64,000 nt of DNA from Streptomyces sp. NBC_00490 (GCF_036013645.1 NZ_CP107869.1:6820001-6884000), one strand, 5' to 3'; positions 40,150 to 49,778 are shown, numbered from the stretch's first letter. The notes: a model not told the origin generated them from the sequence alone. Made by a program: numbers and translations.

Positions 40150-40791
40150 TCAGACACCCAACTCCTGCGCCAGCACCGCGGCTTGCACGCGGCTGCGCAG
40201 TTCCAGCTTCCCCAGCAGTCGGCTGACGTGCGTCTTCACTGTCGCCTCCGCCATGTCGAGACGGGTCGCGATGTCCGCGTTGGACAGTCCCTCGCCCAGA
40301 CAGGACAGCACCTCGCGTTCCCGGCGCGTGAGGGTGTTCAGCACCGCCGGGTCGGCGCTCGGCTGCCGGACCGGCCTGGCGGCGAACTCGGAGATCAGCC
40401 GCCGGGTGACGGCCGGAGCGACGATCCCCTCGCCCCGCGCCACCGTACGGACCGCTTCCACCAGGTCCCTCGCCTCCGTGTTCTTCAGCAGGAACCCGGC
40501 CGCCCCGGCCCTGAGCGCCCCGAACACATACTCGTCGAGGTCGAAGGTGGTCAGCACGAGGACGTCCGCGAGCCCCTCCTCCGTGACCTTCCGGGTCGCC
40601 GACACCCCGTCCAGACGCGGCATCTGTACGTCCATCAGCACCAGGTCGGGCCGCAGTTCCCGGGCCAGCGCGACCGCCTGCTCGCCGTCCGCGGCCTCGC
40701 CGACCACCTCGATGTCGGGCGCGCTGCGCAGGATGAGGACCAGCCCGGCGCGGACGGCGGACTGGTCCTCGGCGACGAGCACGCGGATCAT
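40150..40791 (-). CDS. NarL/LuxR-type response regulator
   Basis: A 213-residue regulator. The receiver domain carries phospho-acceptor Asp54 (LVLMDVQMPRLDG); the C-terminal LuxR helix-turn-helix is at about 147-210 (LTRREREVLSCLGEGLSNADIA). It is coupled to the upstream kinase gene by an ATGA overlap. The targets are unknown. It ends 15 bp from the chitinase promoter repeats and so might be read into by that transcript's antisense, but no regulatory link to the chitinase is shown. Confidence 0.9.
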   Translation of the reverse strand: MIRVLVAEDQSAVRAGLVLILRSAPDIEVVGEAADGEQAVALARELRPDLVLMDVQMPRLDGVSATRKVTEEGLADVLVLTTFDLDEYVFGALRAGAAGFLLKNTEARDLVEAVRTVARGEGIVAPAVTRRLISEFAARPVRQPSADPAVLNTLTRREREVLSCLGEGLSNADIATRLDMAEATVKTHVSRLLGKLELRSRVQAAVLAQELGV

Positions 40792-41978
40792 GCGGGATCT
40801 CCTTCAGCGACGTCGGCGACGGGCAGGATGGCGCGTACGGCCCAGATCTTGCCGTGCGCCGAGCTCTCGGGGCCGGACTCGAAGGTGCCGCCGAGCAGCG
40901 CCGCCCGCTCCCGCATACCCACCAGACCGGCGCCGGAACCGGGCGCGCTCGGCCCGTCGCGGTCGCCGTACGGGCTGGTCACGGCGATGGCGAGGGAGCC
41001 GTCCGCCTGGCGCAGCAGCACGGTGACCCGGCCGGGGCAGGCGTGCTTGAGGGCGTTGGTGAGGGACTCCTGGACCATCCGGTAGGCGGCGAGCTCGACG
41101 GGGGCCGGCAGGGTCGTGCCGTGCTCGGCCTCCAGCGTGACGTCGAGGCCGTTGGCGCGGGCGTCGTCGACCAGGACGCTGAGGCCGTCGAGGGTGGGGA
41201 CCGCGCTGGGCGCACTGTCGCCCTCCCGCAGGATGCCGATCAGCCGGCGCATCTCCTCGAGTCCCTTGACGCTGTTCTCGCGGATGACGCCGAGGGCCTG
41301 CCGGGACGTCTCCGCATCGTCCAGCGACAGCGCGGCGGTGGAGTGGATGGCGATCGCCGACAGATGGTTGGCGACCATGTCGTGCAACTCCCGTGCCATC
41401 CGGGCGCGTTCGGCGACGACGGCCTGGGTGCGGTCCATCTCGGCGAGCAGGGCGGTCTGTTCGGCACGCAGGCGTGCGGCCTCGGCGGCGTCGCGGTGGT
41501 TGCGGACGATCCAGCCGGTGGCCGCGGGTCCGTACGCCACGACACCGACGACCACGCCGATCAGCAGCGCCTCCGGCACCCGCCACACCGCGAACGGCAC
41601 CAGCGTCCCGGCCACCGTGAGCAGACCCGTGATCCACTGGATGCGCCGTGCCGAGGCGAGCGGACCGTACAGGACGGCCGCGTAGACCACGTCGGTGAAC
41701 ATCAGCACCGACGCGAGGCTGCCCTGGGTCACCAGGTCCGCGCAGATCGCGACCGTGCCGGTCAGCAGAGCCGCGCGGGGCGCCGTGCGGCGCAGCAGCT
41801 CGCAGCCGGCCAGCACGGTGAGCGGCACCAGCACCGGCCAAGGACCGTCGAAGAGGGTGATCGGATCGTCGGACCGCCGGGTGCCGAGACCCGCGAGGAC
41901 GAGCAGCAGCCCGCCGAGCAGCCCGCCGGCCGCGATGTACACGTCGAAGCGGTGCGGGCGGGGGAGTCGAACGGCCAT
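40788..41978 (-). CDS. Sensor histidine kinase (HisKA_3 type)
   Basis: A 396-residue membrane kinase. Five or six hydrophobic helices lie within residues 12-155. A dimerisation helix carries the phospho-accepting His199 (RMARELHDMVANHLSAI), and a HATPase domain ends in GSGAGLVGMRERAALLGG. It has no extracellular sensor loop of size, as in DesK-like kinases. The start is ATG 41978 after a gggga site; an upstream open stretch is discarded. Its signal is unknown. Confidence 0.88.
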   Translation of the reverse strand: MAVRLPRPHRFDVYIAAGGLLGGLLLVLAGLGTRRSDDPITLFDGPWPVLVPLTVLAGCELLRRTAPRAALLTGTVAICADLVTQGSLASVLMFTDVVYAAVLYGPLASARRIQWITGLLTVAGTLVPFAVWRVPEALLIGVVVGVVAYGPAATGWIVRNHRDAAEAARLRAEQTALLAEMDRTQAVVAERARMARELHDMVANHLSAIAIHSTAALSLDDAETSRQALGVIRENSVKGLEEMRRLIGILREGDSAPSAVPTLDGLSVLVDDARANGLDVTLEAEHGTTLPAPVELAAYRMVQESLTNALKHACPGRVTVLLRQADGSLAIAVTSPYGDRDGPSAPGSGAGLVGMRERAALLGGTFESGPESSAHGKIWAVRAILPVADVAEGDPA

Positions 41979-42130
41979 GTCCCCATGAAACACGGCCCGC
42001 GCGGCGCCCGCCTGATCCCCGGGGACGGTCCTGGACTGCATCTTTCGATGTACGGCGACTTCGTCAGCGGCGACGACGAAAGCGGCGGCGCGCACCGGGA
42101 GCCTGGAAGGGTGACTGAGGGGAGCGAGCC

Positions 42131-42664
42131 GTGATCGTCGGACTGATCGTCGCCTGCGAGGTGGCGTTCTGGGTGCTGCTGGCCGCGGGCCTGGCCTTCC
42201 GGTACGTCTTCGGGATGCCGCGGGTGGGGCTGGCCCTGCTGCTGTGCGAGCCGTTGCTGGAGCTCGTGCTGTTCACCGTCACCGCGGTCGATCTGCGCGG
42301 CGGCGCCGAGCCCGACTGGAAGCACGGCCTGGCCGCCGTCTACATCGGCTTCACCGTGGGCCTCGGCCACTCCACGATCCGCTGGGCCGACGCCCGCTTC
42401 GCCCACCGCTTCGCGGGCGGCCCGCCGCCGGTACGGCCGCCGAAGTACGGCACGGCCCGCGCCGTCCACGAGTGGAAGGTCGCGGGCCGCTGGATCCTCG
42501 CCGCGGTCGTCGCCATGGCGCTGCTCCAGGGGGCGATCTGGTACGTCGGCGGCGAGGGCGGAACCGAGTCGCTACGGGCCTGGCAGCAGCGCATGGTGTG
42601 GCTGATAGGCATCAACGTGATCATCGCCGCCGGCTACACCCTGTTTCCCAAGCGCGAGCGTTAA
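42131..42664 (+). CDS. Integral membrane protein of unknown function
   Basis: A 177-residue protein with hydrophobic segments at about 1-25, 33-50, 68-85, 120-140 and 152-172. A charged loop (EWKVAGRWI) precedes the fourth. No enzyme motif is seen. GTG 42131 follows gaggggagc. Its TAA stop shares three bases with the stop of the convergent adenosyltransferase gene. Confidence 0.7.
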   Translation: MIVGLIVACEVAFWVLLAAGLAFRYVFGMPRVGLALLLCEPLLELVLFTVTAVDLRGGAEPDWKHGLAAVYIGFTVGLGHSTIRWADARFAHRFAGGPPPVRPPKYGTARAVHEWKVAGRWILAAVVAMALLQGAIWYVGGEGGTESLRAWQQRMVWLIGINVIIAAGYTLFPKRER

Positions 42665-42670
42665 CGCTCC
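42657..42670. repeat. 14-bp palindrome holding both stop codons of convergent genes
   Basis: gagcgttaacgctc is a perfect palindrome. Its central ttaa supplies TAA on each strand (42662-42664 on plus, 42663-42661 on minus). Confidence 0.85.
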
Positions 42671-43233
42671 CCGCCCGGGACCCAGAGCACGTCCCCGACG
42701 TCCTTGTTGGCCGAGCGGGCAAGGATGAACAGCAGGTCCGACAACCGGTTCAGGTAGGTCGCCGTCAGCGGGTTCATCACCTCGCCGTGCACCTCCAGTG
42801 CGGCCCACGTGGAGCGCTCGGCACGTCGTACGACCGTGCAGGCCTGGTGCAGCAGGGCCGCACCCGGAGTGCCGCCGGGCAGGATGAAGGACCGGAGCTT
42901 CTCCAGCCGCTCGTTGAAGTGGTCGCAGTCCGCCTCCAGCTTGTCGACGTAGAACTGCTCGACCCTGAGCGGCGGGAACTCCGGGTTCTCCACGACCGGC
43001 GTCGACAGGTCCGCGCCCACGTCGAACAGGTCGTTCTGCACCCGGGTGAGGACCTTGACGATCTCCTCGTCGAGTCCGCCCAGCGCGATCGCCGTGCCGA
43101 TCACCGCGTTCGCCTCGTTGGCGTCGGCGTACGCCGAGATCCGCAGATCGGTCTTGGCGACCCGGCTCATGTCGCCGAGGGCGGTGGTGCCCTGGTCGCC
43201 GGTCCTGGTGTAGATGCGCGTCAGATTGACCAT
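42661..43233 (-). CDS. PduO-type cob(I)yrinic acid a,c-diamide adenosyltransferase
   Basis: A 190-residue enzyme attaching the adenosyl group of ATP to cobalamin. The N-terminal ATP loop is TRTGDQGTTALGD, and FILPGGTPGAALLHQACTVVRRAERS carries the conserved Arg/Glu residues. Adenosylcobalamin is used by methylmalonyl-CoA mutase, whose partner epimerase is encoded near the right end of the window. ATG 43233. It is convergent with the membrane protein gene. Confidence 0.9.
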   Translation of the reverse strand: MVNLTRIYTRTGDQGTTALGDMSRVAKTDLRISAYADANEANAVIGTAIALGGLDEEIVKVLTRVQNDLFDVGADLSTPVVENPEFPPLRVEQFYVDKLEADCDHFNERLEKLRSFILPGGTPGAALLHQACTVVRRAERSTWAALEVHGEVMNPLTATYLNRLSDLLFILARSANKDVGDVLWVPGGER

Positions 43234-43246
43234 GAGGTCAGCGTAG

Positions 43247-43996
43247 TTACGCCCCGGCCGTTCGGAACACGCGTGTGCCCACCGTCACGGCGAGTGCCGT
43301 GAGGGCGAGGGCGACCAGCACGCCGTACGCCATGTGCGCCGAGGCGTAGGAGCCGACGTAGGCGTCCCTGACCGCGTCCACCAGATAGCGGAACGGCACG
43401 AAGTGCGAGAGGACGTCCAGCCAGCCCGGGCCGAGGGTCATCGGGAGCATCAGGCCGGACAGCAGCATCATCGGCATCGTCAGGGCGTTGACCGCCGGAC
43501 CGAACTCGCCCGGCGTGTGCAGCTTCATGGCCAGCGCGTACGACAGCGAGGCCAGCGACACCGTCAGCAGCGCGACGAACGCGAAGCCGATCAGGATGCC
43601 GGCCAGCGGGGCCCGCAGCCCCATCGCCAGCGCGGCCAGCACGAGCAGCACCGCCTGGAGGACGAAGACGGTGGCGTCGCGCAGTACCCGCCCCAGCAGC
43701 AGCGCCAGCCGGCTGACCGGCGTCACCCGCATCCGCTCCACCACTCCCTGGCTCTTCTCGACGATGATCGCGAACCCCGCGAACGAGGCGCCGAACAGAC
43801 CGAGTTGAAGCAGCAGCCCGGGCACCAGCATTTGCCAGGAGCTGCCCGCCCCGCCCAGCGGGAGATCGGTGAGCAGCGGGCCGAAGAAGAGGAGGTAGAG
43901 CAGCGGCATCAGCACGCCGAAGAGCAGGGCGAAGCGGGACCGCAGCGACTGACGGAGATAGCGGCCGTAGATCAGCGCGGTGTCGTGGAGAAGCAT
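43247..43996 (-). CDS. ABC-2 type exporter permease (DrrB-like)
   Basis: A 249-residue membrane protein with six hydrophobic segments and the ABC-2 signature region near the middle (LMLPMTLGPGWLDVLSHFVPFRYLVDAVRD). It pairs with the ATPase encoded 13 bp upstream. The pair resembles DrrAB antibiotic exporters. ATG 43996. Confidence 0.88.
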   Translation of the reverse strand: MLLHDTALIYGRYLRQSLRSRFALLFGVLMPLLYLLFFGPLLTDLPLGGAGSSWQMLVPGLLLQLGLFGASFAGFAIIVEKSQGVVERMRVTPVSRLALLLGRVLRDATVFVLQAVLLVLAALAMGLRAPLAGILIGFAFVALLTVSLASLSYALAMKLHTPGEFGPAVNALTMPMMLLSGLMLPMTLGPGWLDVLSHFVPFRYLVDAVRDAYVGSYASAHMAYGVLVALALTALAVTVGTRVFRTAGA

Positions 43997-44009
43997 CGTC
44001 GGGGGATTC

Positions 44010-44792
44010 CTATACGGCTACGGGGGCGGCGTCGGCCGGTGTGGCGCTGCGGCCGGTGATGGCGAGGAAGGTGTCCTGGAGGGAGGCGTCGATCGAGCCG
44101 CCGTACTCCAGCTTGAGCGCGGTCGGTGTGCCCTCCGCGACGACCACGCCCTTGTCGACGACGACCAGGCGGTCGGCGAGGGCGTCGGCCTCGTCCAGGT
44201 AGTGGGTGGTCAGGAAGACCGTGGTGCCGTGCTCGTCGCGCAGCCGGCGGACCAGGTCCCACAGGTCGGCCCGGCTGCCGGGGTCGAGTCCGGTGGTGGG
44301 TTCGTCGAGGAAGAGCACCTTCGGGCGATGGGTGAGGGCCATGGCGATGTCCAGGCGGCGGCGCTGACCGCCCGACAGCGCCCCGCACTTGCGGTCGAGC
44401 AGCCCGGTCAGATCCAGGTCCCGGGCCAGCTCCTCGGCCCGTTCGGCCGCCCGGGTCTTCGTCAGGCGGTAGAGGCGGCCCTGGGTGACCAGTTCCTCCC
44501 GCACGGTGATCTGCGGGTCGACCCCTCCCGACTGGGCCACATAGCCGCAGGCCCTCCGCACCCCGGCGGGGTCGGTGGCGAGGTCGTGGCCGGCGACGGT
44601 GGCGGCGCCGCCGGTGGGTTTCAACAGGGTCGTGAGCATCCGCAGGGTGGTGGTCTTCCCGGCGCCGTTCGGGCCGAGGAAGCCGAGGATCTCGCCCTCG
44701 CGGACCCTCAGGTCGATGCCGCGGACGGCCTCCACCGGGCCGAGTTTCGTCTGGAAGGTACGGGCCAGGCCCGCCGTACTGATGACGGTCAT
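44010..44792 (-). CDS. ABC transporter ATP-binding protein (DrrA-like)
   Basis: A 260-residue ATPase. Walker A is GPNGAGKTT, the signature LSGGQRRR, and Walker B VLFLDEPTTGLDPGS. The C-terminal extension is that of DrrA-type exporters. The start is ATG 44792 (MTVISTAGLART); GTG 44798 is an alternative. Neither has a good ribosome binding site, so the transcript may be leaderless. It is divergent from a TetR gene, which probably represses it. Confidence 0.9.
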   Translation of the reverse strand: MTVISTAGLARTFQTKLGPVEAVRGIDLRVREGEILGFLGPNGAGKTTTLRMLTTLLKPTGGAATVAGHDLATDPAGVRRACGYVAQSGGVDPQITVREELVTQGRLYRLTKTRAAERAEELARDLDLTGLLDRKCGALSGGQRRRLDIAMALTHRPKVLFLDEPTTGLDPGSRADLWDLVRRLRDEHGTTVFLTTHYLDEADALADRLVVVDKGVVVAEGTPTALKLEYGGSIDASLQDTFLAITGRSATPADAAPVAV

Positions 44793-44809
44793 GGCCACAG
44801 AAAAACAGA

Positions 44810-44850
44810 GTCTCTTAAATTTTGCAATGACCCCAAAGTTTCAGAGAGTC
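44810..44850. promoter_or_regulatory. Possible TetR operator between divergent tetR and ABC genes
   Basis: The 80-bp gap is AT-rich for this genome and holds gagtctct near 44808 and agagagtc near 44843, an imperfect inverted pair. The match is weak. Confidence 0.25.
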
Positions 44851-44872
44851 CAGCGAAGCTAGGATGTGGACC

Positions 44873-45514
44873 ATGGCTGAAGGGCTCAGGGAGCGGAAGA
44901 AGCGCGAGACGAGACAGCGGATCTCGGACATCGCCACCGGGCTGTTCCTGGAGCACGGGTTCGTGACCGTGACCATCGCGGAGGTGGCGGAGGCCGCCGA
45001 TGTCTCCGTGAACACCGTCTACAACTACTTCCCGGCCAAGGAGGACCTCTTCTTCGACCGCTCCTCCGGCGTCGTCGAACAGCTCTCGCGCTGGGTGCGC
45101 GCCCGGGACGTGGGGGAGTCGGCCGCGCGGGCCGTGCTGCGCGAGCTGCGCGCGGAGGCGGAGGCGGTCTCGCCCCGGATCGGCCTCATGGCGGGCTACG
45201 ACCGTTTCATGCGCTGCATCCACGAGGCGCCGCCGCTGCGCTCCCGGCTGTGGAGTCTCCAGCAGGAGATCCACGACCACCTCGAAGCGACCCTCCGGGA
45301 GGCGACCGGTGCCGCCGACGCGGACCCGCTGCCGGGGCTGATCGCCGGTCAGATCTGCTGGGTCCACTCGGAGGTGTTCGTGCACGTGGGGCGTGAGATG
45401 GTCGCCGGGCGCAATCCGGACGAAGTGTCACGAGAGGTGCTGACGCTTCTCGACGACATCGAGGAGCTGTTGAGCGAGAACGTGCTCAACTACGCCGTAC
45501 GTGACCACCGATGA
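44873..45514 (+). CDS. TetR family transcriptional regulator
   Basis: A 213-residue regulator. The N-terminal helix-turn-helix (about 10-60) contains TVTIAEVAEAADVSVNTVYNYFPAKEDLF. The C-terminal ligand domain resembles TetR_C families linked to exporters. ATG 44873 (MAEGLRERKK) follows agctagg; ATG 44864 is also in frame. It is divergent from the DrrAB-like operon, which it most likely controls. Confidence 0.88.
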   Translation: MAEGLRERKKRETRQRISDIATGLFLEHGFVTVTIAEVAEAADVSVNTVYNYFPAKEDLFFDRSSGVVEQLSRWVRARDVGESAARAVLRELRAEAEAVSPRIGLMAGYDRFMRCIHEAPPLRSRLWSLQQEIHDHLEATLREATGAADADPLPGLIAGQICWVHSEVFVHVGREMVAGRNPDEVSREVLTLLDDIEELLSENVLNYAVRDHR

Positions 45515-45650
45515 GCCGTGCCGGTGTGATGTCCGTCAGATGAGACGTGACGCGCATTACTAACCCGCCACACAGCACCTCACGCCCGCTAAGGTCCGCC
45601 GAAGAGGCAGATGTCAACAGCGTGTAAGGCGTTCGAAGGGGAGTCGCACA

Positions 45651-46499
45651 GTGGCACGGAAGCTTGCCGTCATCGGCGCCGGCTTGATGGGTTCCGGGAT
45701 CGCCCAGGTCTCCGCTCAGGCGGGCTGGGACGTCGTCCTGCGGGACGTCACCGACGAGGCGCTCAAGCGTGGCACCGACGGCATCAAGGCCTCGTACGAC
45801 AAGTTCGTGAGCAAGGGCAAGCTGGAGGCGCACGACGCCGACGCCGCCCTCGGCCGGATCACCGCCACCACCGACCTGGACGCCGCCGCGGACGCCGACA
45901 TCGTCGTCGAGGCGGTCTTCGAGAAGCTCGAGGTCAAGCACGAGATCTTCCGTGCCCTCGACAAGATCGTGCGCGAAGACGCCGTGCTCGCCTCCAACAC
46001 CTCCGCCATCCCGATCACCAAGATCGCGGCGGCCACCGAGCGCCCCGAGCGGGTCGTCGGGGTGCACTTCTTCTCGCCGGTGCCGATGATGCAGCTCGTC
46101 GAGCTCGTCCGCGGCTACAAGACCAGCGACGAAACCCTCGCCACCGCCCGGGAGTTCGCCGAGTCCGTCGGCAAGACCTGCATCGTCGTCAACCGGGACG
46201 TCGCCGGCTTCGTCACCACCCGGCTCATCTCCGCCCTCGTCGTCGAGGCGACCAAGCTCTACGAGTCGGGCGTCGCCACCGCCGAGGACATCGACCTCGC
46301 CTGCAAGCTGGGCTTCGGCCACGCCATGGGCCCGCTCGCCACCGCCGACCTCACCGGCGTCGACATCCTGCTGCACGCCACGAGCAACATCTACACCGAG
46401 ACCCAGGACGAGAAGTTCGCCCCGCCGGAGCTGATGCGCCGGATGGTTGACGCCGGTGACATCGGGCGCAAGAGCGGGCAGGGCTTCTACAAGCACTGA
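45651..46499 (+). CDS. hbdA: 3-hydroxybutyryl-CoA dehydrogenase
   Basis: A 282-residue NAD(P)-dependent enzyme acting on 3-hydroxybutyryl-CoA/acetoacetyl-CoA. Dinucleotide motif GAGLMGSG is at about residues 8-15; VGVHFFSPVPMMQLVEL and the C-terminal helical domain (KLGFGHAMGPLATADL) are characteristic. GTG 45651 follows gaagggga. Its product could feed butyryl-CoA and ethylmalonyl-CoA routes. Confidence 0.92.
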   Translation: MARKLAVIGAGLMGSGIAQVSAQAGWDVVLRDVTDEALKRGTDGIKASYDKFVSKGKLEAHDADAALGRITATTDLDAAADADIVVEAVFEKLEVKHEIFRALDKIVREDAVLASNTSAIPITKIAAATERPERVVGVHFFSPVPMMQLVELVRGYKTSDETLATAREFAESVGKTCIVVNRDVAGFVTTRLISALVVEATKLYESGVATAEDIDLACKLGFGHAMGPLATADLTGVDILLHATSNIYTETQDEKFAPPELMRRMVDAGDIGRKSGQGFYKH

Positions 46500-46649
46500 A
46501 ACCGCACAGGCCCCTGAGGTATCACTCCCGGGGGTGAATTCGGTATCGGTTCGCTTACAGACGGCAACCTCTGACCGTCCAACTCAGTCAGACGTTGCAT
46601 CACCGGACATCACATTCGCGGAGCACGAGACGCACCACGGGGAGCGCAT

Positions 46650-46973
46650 ATGTTCATCAGGGGCGACCACGCCGAGCTGGTCGTCGGGGGCCGCCTCGAC
46701 GTCCGCAGCGCGGCGGACGCCCGTACGGTCCTGCACACGGCCGTCGACGACGGAGTCGGCGACCTGGTGCTGGATCTGTCCGAGCTCGACTCCTGGGACG
46801 CCACCGGACTCGGGGTGATCATGGGGGCCCACCGAAGGGCCGGCCGCTGCGGCCGGCGCCTGGTGCTGCGCGAGGTACCGCCGCAGCTCCAGCGCCTGCT
46901 GGTGGCCACCCGACTGCACCGGATCCTGGCGATCGAGGGCGGCATCGGGGTGGAGTCACTGCCCCGGGTGTGA
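46650..46973 (+). CDS. STAS-domain anti-sigma-factor antagonist
   Basis: A 107-residue single STAS domain (SpoIIAA/RsbV type). The phospho-site motif, DSSGLG in SpoIIAA, reads DATGLG here, so Thr would be the phospho-acceptor. No anti-sigma kinase is adjacent. ATG 46650 follows ggggagcgc. It precedes the P-loop membrane protein by 254 bp. Confidence 0.85.
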   Translation: MFIRGDHAELVVGGRLDVRSAADARTVLHTAVDDGVGDLVLDLSELDSWDATGLGVIMGAHRRAGRCGRRLVLREVPPQLQRLLVATRLHRILAIEGGIGVESLPRV

Positions 46974-47227
46974 CCCCTTGTGTGAATGCGGTGTGAGGGC
47001 CGGGTGCTGCGGCTGTGAAGCGCAGGTCGCGCACAATCCTCACGAGACTGTGACGTCTCGGACGGCGCGGTACCCCGGGCTGTCGTAGATACTGTGCGAA
47101 GGTTTAGGGTTCGGTCGCCCGCTGAGTGAACATCCCTGAACGAGCGGGCCCGGACCAGAAGCGACAGCGCGGTGTGCAGCAAGGCCGGGAGGGGCTCGGC
47201 ACACGACGCTTTTGGGGGGCTTGACCT

Positions 47228-49756
47228 ATGGACCCGAACAACCGGGGACCCGAGGAGTACGGCCATGACGGTGACGGCGATTCGCCGCGCCAGCGCCCGC
47301 CCAGGGACCCCCTCACACCCGACTTCGGCCAGAGCCGACCCGCCCTGGCTCGCACGGTGCAGCTGGTGTCCGGCGACTACCTGCTCACCGTCAACCCCGT
47401 CGACGGCAGCGAGATAGAGGTCTGCCCGCCAGGCGAACGGCCCTCGCGGCCCCGGAAGCTCAGCGCCACCGAACGCGCCGAGCTGGACCGCGCGGCCAAA
47501 CCGCCCGTGCCGGCCGGCCTCAACCGGCCCGCACTGCACCTCCTGGCCCGCCAGGACGAGCGGGAACGGCTGGTACGCCTGCTCGCCCGCGGCCGTTCCG
47601 TACGTCTCACCGGCCCCGCCGGCTCCGGTCGCACCAGCCTGCTCGACCTTCTCGCCGAGGACTGCTCGGACCTCGCCCCCGACGGCGTGATCCGGCTGAC
47701 CGGCTTCCATCGCACGGCCGACGACCTGCTGTACGACCTCTTCCACGCCGTCTTCGACGCCCCCCTGCACCGGCCCGCACGGGACGAGCTGCTCGGCTAC
47801 GTCCGGGAGATAGGCGCGGTCGTCATCCTGGACGACGTCGAGTTCGGCGGGGCCGCGCTCGACGAACTCCTGGACGCCACCCCCGAGTGCGCCTTCCTGG
47901 TCGCCACGACACCGGACGTGCCCGCGCCGTCCGCCGACTCGGCCATCGAGGAGGTCTTCCTCAGCGGCCTGGACCGGGCCGGCGGCGTGGAACTCCTGGA
48001 GCGCGGTGTCGGCCGGGTCCTCACCGAGGAGGAGGCCAACTGGGCCGGCGACCTCTGGTTCGAGTCCGAGGGGCTGCCGCTGCGCTTCGTCCAGGCCGGC
48101 GCCCTGCTCCGGCAGCGCGACGAACTGCGGGCCAGCGCGGAGGCCTTCGACGAGTTCGGCGTCTTCCAGGAAGCCCAGGTCGACGCGCCCTTCGAGGCCG
48201 GCGACGGACACGACGTACCGCTGCCCTCGCTCGCCGAGGGAGCCGCGCCCGCGGCCCTGCTCGCCACCCGGCTCAGCGACTCGGCCCGCGCCGCACTGCG
48301 GTTCGCCGTGGCGCTCGGCGGCGAGGTGCCGCACCAGGCACATCTGCCCGCCCTCGTCGGCGACACCCATGCGGACGCCGCCCTCGGCGAACTGCTGGGC
48401 TGCGCGCTGGTCTCCCCGGTCGGCTCCCGCTACCGGCTCGCCGCCGGGGTGCAGGCCCAGCTGGAGGCCGCCGGATACGGCACCGACACCGAGGCCCAGG
48501 CCCTCGCCGCCGCCCGGCACTACGCCTGGTGGGCCGGGCATCCCTCGGTCACTCCCGAGCGGGTGTGCGCCGAGGCGGACGCCGTGCTCGCCGCGCTCGG
48601 CATCCTCGTGCCGACCGCCGTCCCGCCCGCCGAGGACGAGGAGTCCGTCACCGTCCAGCTGGCCCGCACGGCGGCGCCCGCGTTCGCCGCCGGGCTGCAC
48701 TGGAGCGCCTGGGAACAAACCCTGCAGCTCGGGGCCGAGGCCGCCCGGGTCGCCGGTGACGGGAGTGAACGGGCCTACTTCCACCACGAGTTGGGTGTCC
48801 TCGCGCTCTGCGCCGACCAGCTCGACCGGGCCCGCTCCGAACTGGAGGCCTCCGTCGGGCTGCGCGGCGCACTCGCCGACAAGCGCGGCACGGTCGCCGG
48901 CCGCCGGGCTCTGGCGCTGGTCTCCGACCGCTCCGGCGCCCCGCTCGCCATCGGCGCGACGGCCGGTGAAGAGGTGCCCGACGCCCGGTCCGAGGAGTCC
49001 CAGTCGCCTCCCGGGGGCGTCCCCACGGCCTTCCCGCCGCTCCAGTCGCCGTTCGACAGCTCGACCCTGGTCACCAACCGGGTCCCGGCGGCCCCCGTTC
49101 CCAACCGCAAGGCCCGGGGCGGTCTGAAGGGTCTGGCCCGCCGCAACCTGGTCGCGGCCGGCGCGGGCGCGCTGCTCGCGGCGGTGCTCGGCACGGTGGT
49201 GACGCTCGGCGCCACCTCCAACCCCGACAACGACGGCCCGTCCACCAAGGTCGGCCCCAACCCGTCGGCCAGCCAGGACCTGAACGACGGCAGTCTGGGC
49301 GCCGACGTGCCGAAGAACGGCGACGAGGGCGACACCGGCGAGGCCACCAGCCGGCCGACCGACCCGGGCCCCGACGGCACCTACGGCACGTCCGACGACC
49401 CGACCCCGACGGACACCGCGGAGCCTTCGGACGACCCGAGCGGGACGAAGGGGACGGGCGGGCCGTCGAGCTCGCCGAGCAAGCCGCCGACGACGAAGCC
49501 GCCGACCTCGACCTCGAAGCCGCCGACCTCCAAGCCGCCGACGGAGTCTCCGGATCCGACGCCGACCGAGACATCCGAGCCGCCGTCGCCCACGACGAGC
49601 CCCACGCCGGATCCTTCGGACGAGCCGTCCACCTCCGACTCGGCCAGCGGCCCCGCCGCGTCCAGCGCACCGGCGAGCACCTCCGCCGGCGTCCCGGCGA
49701 GCAGTGGCGCGGGTTCGCCCAGCGCCACGGGCTCGGCGTCGAACGCGGTGATCTGA
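47228..49756 (+). CDS. Membrane-anchored P-loop NTPase with Ser/Thr/Pro-rich outer tail
   Basis: An 842-residue protein. An acidic N-terminus is followed by a P-loop NTPase with Walker A GPAGSGRTS at 129-137 and Walker B AVVILDDVEF at about 197, then helical regions with a STAND-like appearance (LPLRFVQAGALLRQRDELRAS). A single transmembrane helix is near 640-662. The last 175 residues are low-complexity Pro/Thr/Ser, predicted outside and probably glycosylated. Streptomyces homologues are called ATP/GTP-binding protein; the function is unknown. ATG 47228. A terminator follows. Confidence 0.8.
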   Translation: MDPNNRGPEEYGHDGDGDSPRQRPPRDPLTPDFGQSRPALARTVQLVSGDYLLTVNPVDGSEIEVCPPGERPSRPRKLSATERAELDRAAKPPVPAGLNRPALHLLARQDERERLVRLLARGRSVRLTGPAGSGRTSLLDLLAEDCSDLAPDGVIRLTGFHRTADDLLYDLFHAVFDAPLHRPARDELLGYVREIGAVVILDDVEFGGAALDELLDATPECAFLVATTPDVPAPSADSAIEEVFLSGLDRAGGVELLERGVGRVLTEEEANWAGDLWFESEGLPLRFVQAGALLRQRDELRASAEAFDEFGVFQEAQVDAPFEAGDGHDVPLPSLAEGAAPAALLATRLSDSARAALRFAVALGGEVPHQAHLPALVGDTHADAALGELLGCALVSPVGSRYRLAAGVQAQLEAAGYGTDTEAQALAAARHYAWWAGHPSVTPERVCAEADAVLAALGILVPTAVPPAEDEESVTVQLARTAAPAFAAGLHWSAWEQTLQLGAEAARVAGDGSERAYFHHELGVLALCADQLDRARSELEASVGLRGALADKRGTVAGRRALALVSDRSGAPLAIGATAGEEVPDARSEESQSPPGGVPTAFPPLQSPFDSSTLVTNRVPAAPVPNRKARGGLKGLARRNLVAAGAGALLAAVLGTVVTLGATSNPDNDGPSTKVGPNPSASQDLNDGSLGADVPKNGDEGDTGEATSRPTDPGPDGTYGTSDDPTPTDTAEPSDDPSGTKGTGGPSSSPSKPPTTKPPTSTSKPPTSKPPTESPDPTPTETSEPPSPTTSPTPDPSDEPSTSDSASGPAASSAPASTSAGVPASSGAGSPSATGSASNAVI

Positions 49757-49778
49757 CGCCGGTACGGCAGCACAAGAA

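Noticed and set aside
46610..48787. Minus-strand open frame of 725 codons over the STAS and P-loop genes
   Set aside because: Covers two unrelated plus-strand genes and their spacer; low-complexity translation.
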